A stretch of DNA of 8,336 nucleotides from NCBI GenBank assembly GCA_027858215.1, contig JAQIDD010000373.1:1-8336 (forward strand). The letters are read 5' to 3'. This document shows, in pieces, positions 1-5,934 of this stretch; position 1 is the stretch's first letter, and the number at the start of each line of letters is the position of its first letter. The position numbers were made by a program, and so were the translations under genes. Under the pieces are notes generated by a model that was not told where the DNA came from, did not search any database, and saw nothing but the letters and a program-made list of their open reading frames with translations. The stretch comes from Candidatus Delongbacteria bacterium (lineage in GTDB: Bacteria > Bacteroidota > Bacteroidia > Bacteroidales > ML635J-15).

Positions 1-1341
1 ACCATTTTGAAGAATATGCGCGTGAGTAAACAAAAGCTGCGTATGTTGCAGCAGAAGGAGTTGTGGATTATTGATGAAGTAAGTATGCTCAGGGCAGACA
101 TGACCGATGCCATTGACCTGGTGTTACGTACTATCCGCCGTCGCAGGAATGTTCCTTTTGGTGGAGTTCAGCTGTTGTTGATAGGGGATATGCAACAATT
201 ACCTCCGGTTGTAAAACACCGTGAATGGGATTACCTTGGACCTCATTACAAAAGCATGTACTTTTTTGATGCCAGGGTTTTTGATCAGAGCCAACCTGTG
301 TTTATTGAACTTGAAAAGATTTACCGGCAACATGATCCCAAATTTATTGCCTTATTGAACAATGTACGTGATAATCTGCTGAATGCCGAAGACCTAAATT
401 TGCTTAACAAACATTACCATCCTGATTTAACCGATGAACAAAAAAACGGAGCGGTATTATTGACAACACACAACCGAAAAGCAGATGAGCTGAACACAAA
501 AAAACTGGAGCAACTTCCCGGCAAATTATGGCGGTACGATGCTGAAGTGAGTGGTGATTTTCCCGAACGCAATTATCCCGTTGAGGAACAATTGAAACTG
601 AAAAAAGGGGCTCAAATCATGTTTGTCAAAAATGATTATTCAGGGGAACAACGCTATTTTAACGGGAAGATCGGGCACATAGCATCCTTAAGCAGAGAAG
701 AAATTGTTGTTGAATTTTCTGATGGAAGTGAGCCGGTTGTGCTTGAGCCTTATACATGGGAAAACAAACGCTATAAGCTGGATAAATCATCCCAGGAAAT
801 TGAAGAAAAAATCATTGGCAGTTTCGAACAATACCCCATCCGGCTTGCCTGGGCCATCACTATACATAAAAGCCAGGGGCTGACATTTGATAAAGCCATC
901 ATTGATTTGTCACAAGCGTTTGCACCAGGACAGGCTTATGTGGCACTATCACGCTTAACCAGCCTGGATGGACTGATGCTGGCAAAACCAATGCCTGATT
1001 ACACGTTGAAAACCGATAAAGCTTTATCTGATTTTATCAGGCAATCCGGAGATCCTGAGGAGCTTAAAGGCCAGTTGAAAGACAAAGCTTTTGATTATAC
1101 TCAACGGTTTTTACTTCAGGTGTTTGATTTTGGAAACATCATTTACCAATTAAGTCAACATCTAAAAACCTACAAGAAGGAGAAAGGACGGTCTGAAAAA
1201 CAAAAACATAAAGACTTAGCTCAATCTGCGTTGGAGTCTGTAAAAGAAATGCAGAACACGGTAATACGTTTTCAGAATCAGATAAAAAAACTGATGTATC
1301 ACCGGGAGAAAGATAAACTGGCATACCTGAAAAAAGGGTAG
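1..1341 (+). CDS. Pif1/RecD2-like DNA helicase core, 5'-truncated by the window and cut at its 3' end by a frameshift
   Basis: An SF1B-type ATP-dependent DNA helicase, expected to unwind DNA 5'-3' in replication or repair. The frame is open to base 1, so the true start and the Walker A (P-loop) motif lie upstream; the TTG at base 7 is not a credible start. Counting from that codon, Walker B is LWIIDEVSML (19-28), motif III is GDMQQLPPV (60-68), motif V is TIHKSQGLTFD (285-295) and motif VI is YVALSR (311-316). The core is therefore complete downstream of Walker A. Residues from about 370 form a charged, coiled-coil-like tail. The frame ends at TAG 1339-1341, while the tail continues in frame 3 through the next entry, so the original protein was one polypeptide reaching 1970. 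The family call is very secure; whether this shortened form is active is unknown. Confidence 0.93.
   Translation, partial: TILKNMRVSKQKLRMLQQKELWIIDEVSMLRADMTDAIDLVLRTIRRRRNVPFGGVQLLLIGDMQQLPPVVKHREWDYLGPHYKSMYFFDARVFDQSQPVFIELEKIYRQHDPKFIALLNNVRDNLLNAEDLNLLNKHYHPDLTDEQKNGAVLLTTHNRKADELNTKKLEQLPGKLWRYDAEVSGDFPERNYPVEEQLKLKKGAQIMFVKNDYSGEQRYFNGKIGHIASLSREEIVVEFSDGSEPVVLEPYTWENKRYKLDKSSQEIEEKIIGSFEQYPIRLAWAITIHKSQGLTFDKAIIDLSQAFAPGQAYVALSRLTSLDGLMLAKPMPDYTLKTDKALSDFIRQSGDPEELKGQLKDKAFDYTQRFLLQVFDFGNIIYQLSQHLKTYKKEKGRSEKQKHKDLAQSALESVKEMQNTVIRFQNQIKKLMYHREKDKLAYLKKG
1317..1341 (+). other. Frameshift interval joining the two halves of the helicase gene
   Basis: Frame 3 has a stop at 1314-1316 and frame 1 has a stop at 1339-1341, so the switch between them must fall here. 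The interval holds a run of six A followed by three G (1330-1338). One extra A would give ...LKKRVEAAKQYF... and one continuous gene. This fits a one-base deletion in a homopolymer, a sequencing error, or -1 ribosomal slippage. The in-frame heptamer G_AAA_AAA is not an ideal slippery site. Confidence 0.75.
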
Positions 1342-1370
1342 AGGCTGCTAAACAATATTTTGAACCTAAG

Positions 1371-1970
1371 TTGCAGGAGCACAGTCAACATTACAACAAG
1401 AAACAAAAAGAACTTGAGCATGCAAAAGGCACAAAACAATTTCGAAATGAGCTTGAAGATATCGAAGGTTTGTTTTTCGGTAAAATGAAAAGCATGGTTA
1501 AGGCCATGTTGTTGCTGGATGCACTTATTGACGGAATCGAACCTGATGTAAAGAAAATTAAGGCAAATCAAAACAGGTTACACACAGAATACAACATGTC
1601 GAAAATCAAAAAAGAGAAAACAAAAAAGCCGGATAAAAAAGACAAAACCAAAGCAATAAAGAGCCAGTCTCCCAGTGTAGAAATAAGCCTGAATATGTAC
1701 AAAGAGGGGAAAAAACCGGAAGAAATTGCATCAGAACGGGGCTTGGTACTATCCACAATAGAAGGACATCTCAGTCAGTGTGTTAGCAAAGGCCTGATTC
1801 CGGTTACGGATTTTGTCAGTGAAGCCTGCATCAAAGAAGTGGTGAAAGCTTACCATGATACAGGAAGCCCTAAGTTATCAGATATAATCAAACAACTGGA
1901 TAAAAAATATTCTTATTCCGATTTGCGATTCGCATTATCAGGCTATTTTGCCGGATTGAAGAACGAATAA
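1371..1970 (+). CDS. C-terminal region of the frameshifted helicase: coiled coil, lysine-rich linker and helix-turn-helix domain
   Basis: I read this as the detached C-terminal part of the upstream helicase, not an independent gene. Coding-like sequence in this frame reaches back to 1317, and the TTG at 1371 is only the first possible start. Residues 1-75 continue the charged helical tail. Residues 77-97 are a lysine-rich linker. Residues 98-199 resemble the helix-turn-helix domain found at the C terminus of many Bacteroidota helicases and RecQ-like proteins (HTH_40 type): a helix containing SLNMYKEGKKPEEIASERGL, then STIEGHLSQCVSKGL, then a second helical repeat ending FALSGYFAGLKNE. Its likely role is DNA or partner binding. 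With no credible start of its own it would be made only by frameshifting or reinitiation. TAA ends it at 1968-1970. Confidence 0.75.
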   Translation: MQEHSQHYNKKQKELEHAKGTKQFRNELEDIEGLFFGKMKSMVKAMLLLDALIDGIEPDVKKIKANQNRLHTEYNMSKIKKEKTKKPDKKDKTKAIKSQSPSVEISLNMYKEGKKPEEIASERGLVLSTIEGHLSQCVSKGLIPVTDFVSEACIKEVVKAYHDTGSPKLSDIIKQLDKKYSYSDLRFALSGYFAGLKNE

Positions 1971-1979
1971 ATCCTATCA

Positions 1980-2150
1980 ATGCCAGAATTTTTCATAAGA
2001 GGGGAGCTTTCAAATGCACTACAACTGCTCTTCCATCAGCAAGGTGATTTTAATAATGACTCTGTTAGCGTGCCTTAAGCAGACAGCTATTGGATGCATG
2101 TCTCCCATTGGGGAGCCAGGCTAAACGAACTTAATGCGCATCTGAAGTGA
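1980..2150 (+). pseudogene. Possible remnant of a small ORF with one internal stop
   Basis: An ATG at 1980 opens 32 codons (beginning MPEFFIRGELSNALQLL) to TAA 2076-2078. The same frame then runs on for 23 codons (including YWMHVSHWGARLNELNAHLK) to TGA 2148-2150. Both parts have a helix-forming composition, and the second loosely recalls the recognition-helix region of small winged-helix proteins. A single C-to-T change from CAA would explain the internal stop. I recognise no family, and chance openness over about 55 codons is quite possible. It lies 9 bp after the helicase stop, between convergent genes. Confidence 0.2.
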
Positions 2151-2217
2151 TTTTTGGAGCCAATAATTTGGCGCACTAAATGGTGAGCTTGACAAGCCCT
2201 CAAGAAAAAAGTAATAC

Positions 2218-3105
2218 TTACTGTTTTTCTTTTATCAATGTATGTTTTTCCAGTGTTTTTTGAGCCGTATTTACCATGGGTGGGCCAATGAATTTTCCGT
2301 TGATCATGGCAACGCCTTTGGCATCTTTTCTTGCTTCTTCTGAAAGTTGCAAAATGTATTTTGCTTCTTCCACCTCTTTTTCTGACGGGGAAAAGTATTG
2401 ATGAGCAAGATCAAGTTCCTTGTGATGTAAAACCAGCATGCCTTCAAAACCAAGATTTTTGGCAATCTGTAAATTTTTCTCAAGATCATTCAGGTCATGA
2501 ATGTTTATGTGCACCGTGTCAACAGGAATTCTTCCGGTAGCTCTGGCAGCCATAGCGATCATGGAACGCGCGGTGAATATGCTGTCGCCTTTAATGTCAT
2601 GAATGCCTTCCAGATCTGTAATAAAATCTTCGCAACCAAATGCAATGGCTATGACGCGGTCTGAAGCCTTGCAGATGCCTTCTGCATGAAGCACCGCAGA
2701 GGCAGTTTCAATAAGCGGAATGATTTTAAAAGTTCCTAGGGGAATGTGCTTTTCATATTCAATGGTTTCCAGTAATTTGTCAAAAAAGTAAATGTCTTCT
2801 CCTGTTTGGGATTTTGGATACATAAATCCGTCTATCCCCTGTATCGTCAACTGGTGGATGTCTTTTAATAATTCACCGCTTTCACGGTCATTGACACGGG
2901 GAAAAATAAGGTGATTCCCAAATTCACCCTTGTCAAGCATTTTTTTTATGTTATCACGGGCTGCTTGCTTATTTTCTCTGGGAAGCACTGAATCTTCAAT
3001 ATCAAGCAACAATACGTCTGCATTGGTTTTTACTGCCTTATTCATCAGTCGTTCGTTATGTGCTGGAACGAACATGAGACTTCTTAACAGATACTGATTT
3101 TTCAT
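2218..3105 (-). CDS. CitE-like CoA-ester lyase (HpcH/HpaI aldolase/citrate lyase family)
   Basis: A TIM-barrel, metal-dependent lyase of the CitE / malyl-CoA / citramalyl-CoA lyase group, cleaving a 3-hydroxyacyl-CoA into acetyl- or propionyl-CoA plus an oxo-acid. At 295 residues it is full length. Visible motifs are RSLMFVPA (8-15), DIEDSV (35-40), FPRVN with the expected substrate-binding Arg70, PKS (97-99), PLIETA with the metal ligand Glu133, and GCEDFITD with Asp160. The C-terminal motif usually read as G-K-x-x-I-H-P is GMLVLHH (222-228) here, so substrate or activity may differ. Its ATG overlaps the stop of the upstream hydratase gene (ATGA), implying translational coupling. Substrate candidates are citramalyl-CoA, beta-methylmalyl-CoA or malyl-CoA; sequence alone does not decide. 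Stop is TAA. Confidence 0.88.
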   Translation of the reverse strand: MKNQYLLRSLMFVPAHNERLMNKAVKTNADVLLLDIEDSVLPRENKQAARDNIKKMLDKGEFGNHLIFPRVNDRESGELLKDIHQLTIQGIDGFMYPKSQTGEDIYFFDKLLETIEYEKHIPLGTFKIIPLIETASAVLHAEGICKASDRVIAIAFGCEDFITDLEGIHDIKGDSIFTARSMIAMAARATGRIPVDTVHINIHDLNDLEKNLQIAKNLGFEGMLVLHHKELDLAHQYFSPSEKEVEEAKYILQLSEEARKDAKGVAMINGKFIGPPMVNTAQKTLEKHTLIKEKQ

Positions 3106-3602
3106 AATTCAGTGGGTTTTTTCTTTATCAATACTTTTCTTCTGAAACGCAACACGTTAATGTTGTGTTGATTGTAACCTGTGGTTTCAACATATACAAT
3201 GCCCCGGTCGGGTTTTGATTTGGATTCCCTGACATCAAGAATTTCAGTACGAGCATATATCGTATCTCCGATGAATACGGGTTGCAAATGATCAATGTTT
3301 TCATACATCAGGTTGGCTATGGCTTTGCCGCTGATATCCGGAACGGTAATCCCCACAACGAGGCTAAATACCAGAGTCCCGACAACCAGGGGCTTGCCGT
3401 GTTGCTGCTTTGAAGCATAATCAACATTCGTATGAACCGGATGATGTTTCATCGTCATCATTGAAAACCGGTTGTTATCATCCTCAAAAATGGTTTTTGA
3501 TGCAGCATGAAAAATGAGCTGGCCTTTTTTAAAATCGTCAAACCACAGTCCAAGCTCTTTTTTGATGATATGTTCGTCTGCCATAATGAATTTGTTTAGC
3601 AT
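3102..3602 (-). CDS. MaoC-like hot-dog dehydratase, mesaconyl-/itaconyl-CoA hydratase type
   Basis: A 166-residue hot-dog-fold enoyl-CoA hydratase, probably hydrating an unsaturated C4-C5 acyl-CoA for the lyase encoded next. The family core runs from FSMMT (46-50) through KHHPVH (52-57), DYA (61-63) and GKPLVVGTL (69-77) to VFIGDTIYARTEILDVRESKSKPDRG (109-134, in two stretches), the layout I associate with mesaconyl-CoA hydratases. His57 of the P-x-H motif is kept, but the acidic or Asn position before it (D-x-N-P-x-H or N-T-H-P-x-H) reads Lys52-His-His. Start: ATG 3602 gives the longest form; ATG 3584 (MADEHIIKKEL) is also plausible. A MaoC-CitE pair recalls itaconate degradation (Ich-Ccl), but the third partner, a CoA-transferase, is not visible. 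Fold is secure, substrate is inference. Confidence 0.85.
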   Translation of the reverse strand: MLNKFIMADEHIIKKELGLWFDDFKKGQLIFHAASKTIFEDDNNRFSMMTMKHHPVHTNVDYASKQQHGKPLVVGTLVFSLVVGITVPDISGKAIANLMYENIDHLQPVFIGDTIYARTEILDVRESKSKPDRGIVYVETTGYNQHNINVLRFRRKVLIKKKPTEL

Positions 3603-3619
3603 CGAAAGATATAAAACTT

Positions 3620-3635
3620 TATCGATTTTTCGATA
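3620..3635. repeat. Perfect inverted repeat between divergent genes
   Basis: The sequence tatcgatttttcgata has 6-bp arms (TATCGA/TCGATA) around a TTTT loop. It starts 18 bp upstream of the hydratase ATG on the - strand and lies about 110 bp upstream of the flippase ATG. It could be an operator or a small hairpin; no regulator is encoded nearby to test this against. Confidence 0.4.
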
Positions 3636-3643
3636 TTTGAACG

Positions 3644-3651
3644 TATTTTTG
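3644..3651 (+). promoter_or_regulatory. Candidate Bacteroidota -7 element for the polysaccharide operon
   Basis: TATTTTTG matches the Bacteroidota -7 consensus TAnnTTTG exactly and lies about 90 bp upstream of the flippase ATG. No TTTG -33 box is present at the usual 19-21 bp distance, and AT-rich DNA throws up such octamers by chance, so this is weak. Confidence 0.22.
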
Positions 3652-3743
3652 TTGTGTACATCGGAAATCCTGACTGCAAAATAGGTTGACAGGAAATATT
3701 GTTACTTTTACAACGTTATTTCAAACCTTGTTATCTGCGGAAA

Positions 3744-5018
3744 ATGCTAAAATATTTGTTTAACAAATACAAAAACAGGTCTGATTTTACGAATAATTTC
3801 CTGATATTATTCCGTGGTACGCTTATTGCCCAGTTGATTCCCGTTTTATTGACTCCCAGATTAACCCGGGTTTATACCCCAGCAGATTTCGGAGTGTTTG
3901 AATTGTTTTTATCGGTTTCACTCATTCTTGGAGCTGTGGCGAACGGGCGGTATGAATTAGCCCTGGTGTTGCCCGATAAAAAAGAAGATGCTTGGAATTT
4001 ACTGGGGCTGGGGTTTATTGTTTCATTTGCTTTTTCTCTGTTGCTGTTTATCCTGATGGGTTTCTTTGCAGATAAGGTAGCCGTCTGGCTGAACAATGCA
4101 GATATAAAGTTCTGGTTGTTTTTTGTCCCATTGGCAGTACTCATGCAGGGATGGTTTGGTTTGTTGAGGTATTACAATACCCGGCAAAAGGATTTTAAGA
4201 ACATCTCTGGGGCCAACATTTCAAGATCTACTTCAAGGACAGGGTTGCAGTTGTTGATCGGGATCACAGTCAATTCCCCTGCCGGTTTGATCATTGGTCA
4301 GATTGCCGGATCTTTTACCGGGGTGGTTATGCTTCTCCGCAAAATGGATATCAAGGCTTTTTTCCGTCATCTGAATAAGCACGACATCAAGCAGCAGGCA
4401 AAAAGATACAAGCGGTTTCCGATGTTTACCATGCCGTCAACACTGGCCAATTCAGCTTCTGTGAATTTGACCGGCATACTCATTTCAGCCATGTATTCCA
4501 TTGCAAGTGTCGGTTTTTATTCGCTTGCAAACAGGGTGCTCGGTATGCCCGGTACATTGATAGGAAAATCCCTTTCCAATGTGTATCACAAAGAAGCCGT
4601 TGATCACCGCAAAAAACACGGCCATGCAAAAATTGCTTTTAAAAGCACCTTAAAAAAACTTTTACTCATCGCTTTTCCATTGTTTTTGCTGATTTTCCTG
4701 TTTGCAGAGGATATTTTTGCTGTGGTATTTGGTGAAGAATGGCGTGTGGCCGGTAAGTATGCCCGTATTTTGATTCCTTTGTTTTTCATACGGCTGATTG
4801 TGGCGCCTGTGTCCGTAACCCTGTCGGTTTTTGAGAGGCAACACATTTCATTATTCTGGCAGCTGGGATTGTTGTTTTTAAGCCTTACCGTTTTTACCAT
4901 TGCCTGGATCGTAAGCTGGCCGGTTGAAACATTTCTCATTTGCTTTGCTTCAGTGCTGTTTTTTTATTATATAATTTTTATTTTTATTCTTTGGAAAGTG
5001 GCAAGTAATAAATTATAA
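3744..5018 (+). CDS. Wzx-like lipid-linked oligosaccharide flippase (MOP superfamily)
   Basis: A 424-residue inner-membrane protein of the polysaccharide biosynthesis/export family, expected to flip an undecaprenyl-linked repeat unit to the periplasm. The N-terminal signature covers FLILFRGTLIAQLIPVLLTP (19-38) then RLTRVYTPADFGVFELF (39-55), followed by NGRYELALVLP (67-77), which is typical of the family. About a dozen hydrophobic segments follow, in two blocks separated by a basic loop near 190-215 (FRHLNKHDIKQQAKRYKRFP). I chose ATG 3744 because the protein then begins MLKYLFNKYKN, as relatives do; the frame is open upstream to a TTG at 3699. No Shine-Dalgarno is visible, as usual in this phylum. 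It is the first gene of the glycan operon and ends in TAA 7 bp before the next ATG. No damage is seen. Confidence 0.92.
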   Translation: MLKYLFNKYKNRSDFTNNFLILFRGTLIAQLIPVLLTPRLTRVYTPADFGVFELFLSVSLILGAVANGRYELALVLPDKKEDAWNLLGLGFIVSFAFSLLLFILMGFFADKVAVWLNNADIKFWLFFVPLAVLMQGWFGLLRYYNTRQKDFKNISGANISRSTSRTGLQLLIGITVNSPAGLIIGQIAGSFTGVVMLLRKMDIKAFFRHLNKHDIKQQAKRYKRFPMFTMPSTLANSASVNLTGILISAMYSIASVGFYSLANRVLGMPGTLIGKSLSNVYHKEAVDHRKKHGHAKIAFKSTLKKLLLIAFPLFLLIFLFAEDIFAVVFGEEWRVAGKYARILIPLFFIRLIVAPVSVTLSVFERQHISLFWQLGLLFLSLTVFTIAWIVSWPVETFLICFASVLFFYYIIFIFILWKVASNKL

Positions 5019-5025
5019 CCGTGGT

Positions 5026-5934
5026 ATGTGTGCTATGATCACAAAAGAAGACCTGATACAAGACATAAAAAACCTGGGTGTCAAACCAGGAGATATACTG
5101 CATCTGAAAGTGTCCATGCGCTCTGTCGGGAAAGTGGAAGGAGGCCCAAAAGCATTGCTGGATGCCTTGCTTGAGGCTGTTGGAAAGGAGGGAACCCTGG
5201 TTTCAGATGCCTTTATCAATGCCTGTCCTTTGCCGCTGAATGAAGAACAAAAAAAGTGCATTGCTGACCAACACACACCCTCATATGCAGGTGCTTTTGC
5301 CAATGCGATGATACAGCATCCTCATATGAAACGCAGTAAGCATCCGATACAGAAATATGCAGCCATTGGCAAGCATGCAGAGCAATTGTGTAACAAGCAT
5401 ACACCTGAGTCGGGTGGGTATGACCTGTTGCATGAAATGGCAAAGCAGGGAGCCAAAAACCTGACCATAGGAAAAAAGGTTGCCGGTGTCGGCACAACGC
5501 ATGTTGCCATTGATTTGCTTGGATTCAGACGTAAACAAATGAATAAAGGCGTTTTGTACAAAGATGAAAATGGTAACACAAAACTGGCAAAAGTGAATTG
5601 GAACGGTGGTTGCGCTGCCGGGTTTCCCAAATTCATCCCTCATTACCGGCAAAGTGGTGGTGTGATTGGAGAAGGGCCCGTAGGCCAGGCAACCGGTTTG
5701 CTAACATCCATGAAGCGTACACTGGAAATAGAAATGGATATTCTCAGGGAGAATCCCCGGTTTTTCTTTTGCGATGATAAAGCGTGTTACTCCTGCCAGA
5801 TGACCTGGGAACATTCCCCTAAAAATCCCTTATCTTTTTATCCAAGATGGTTACTGAGAAACATGAACTCCTTGTCTTTTTCACGCATAAAAAGGCTTTT
5901 GAAAACAACAAAAAACACTGAAAAACATGCTTGA
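5026..5934 (+). CDS. AAC(3)-family N-acyltransferase, probably acting on an amino sugar of the surface polysaccharide
   Basis: A 302-residue protein with the fold of aminoglycoside 3-N-acetyltransferases, which move an acetyl group from acetyl-CoA to an amine. In a glycan operon the likely substrate is an amino sugar, not a drug. Signatures are GVKPGDILHLKVSMRSVGKV (18-37), EGGPKALLDALLEAVGKEGT (38-57), HTPSYAGAFANAM (83-95), RSKHPIQKYAAIG (103-115) and GVGTTHVAIDLLG (154-166). The V-H-S-S motif common near residue 27 reads L-K-V-S, losing that histidine. The C-terminal part has FFCDDKACYSC, a C-x4-C-x2-C cluster (249, 254, 257) of a kind I recall from polysaccharide-locus members, perhaps binding metal. 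ATG 5035 (MITKEDLIQDI) is an alternative start matching relatives slightly better. The stop TGA overlaps the deacetylase ATG by 8 bp. The gene is intact. Confidence 0.88.
   Translation: MCAMITKEDLIQDIKNLGVKPGDILHLKVSMRSVGKVEGGPKALLDALLEAVGKEGTLVSDAFINACPLPLNEEQKKCIADQHTPSYAGAFANAMIQHPHMKRSKHPIQKYAAIGKHAEQLCNKHTPESGGYDLLHEMAKQGAKNLTIGKKVAGVGTTHVAIDLLGFRRKQMNKGVLYKDENGNTKLAKVNWNGGCAAGFPKFIPHYRQSGGVIGEGPVGQATGLLTSMKRTLEIEMDILRENPRFFFCDDKACYSCQMTWEHSPKNPLSFYPRWLLRNMNSLSFSRIKRLLKTTKNTEKHA

Noticed and set aside
1329..1338. Programmed -1 ribosomal frameshift in the helicase
   Set aside because: The heptamer G_AAA_AAA is not ideal and I see no clear stimulatory structure downstream; a one-base deletion or sequence error is simpler. 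It is kept only as a possibility.
1299..1571. Antisense ORF over the helicase tail with a hydrophobic stretch
   Set aside because: It is the complement of the lysine- and glutamate-rich coiled coil, whose reverse reads as Phe/Leu-rich; no start context or family match.
2102..2115. CTCCC-ATTG-GGGAG hairpin as a helicase terminator (also GCCAA-TAAT-TTGGC at 2159-2172)
   Set aside because: Stems are only 5 bp and neither is followed by a T-run on either strand; I see no convincing terminator in this spacer.
2014..2124. 36-codon ORF (MHYNCSSISK...) with a GAGGGGAG stretch upstream and an LLAC lipobox-like site
   Set aside because: It is too short, has only one basic residue before the hydrophobic stretch, and overlaps another open frame; Shine-Dalgarno matches mean little in this phylum.
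3686..3710. TTGACA ... TACTTTTA as a promoter for the flippase gene
   Set aside because: Spacing is 14 bp between the TTG and the TA element, too short for the Bacteroidota -33/-7 arrangement, and the -7 match is imperfect.
5281..5652. Long antisense open frames across the acyltransferase gene (also 5216-5497 and 5322-5636)
   Set aside because: They are shadows of a clearly conserved + strand gene and have no recognisable motifs.
5026..5934. Aminoglycoside resistance gene
   Set aside because: It has the family fold, but its place in a glycan operon and its altered motif favour an amino-sugar acyltransferase.
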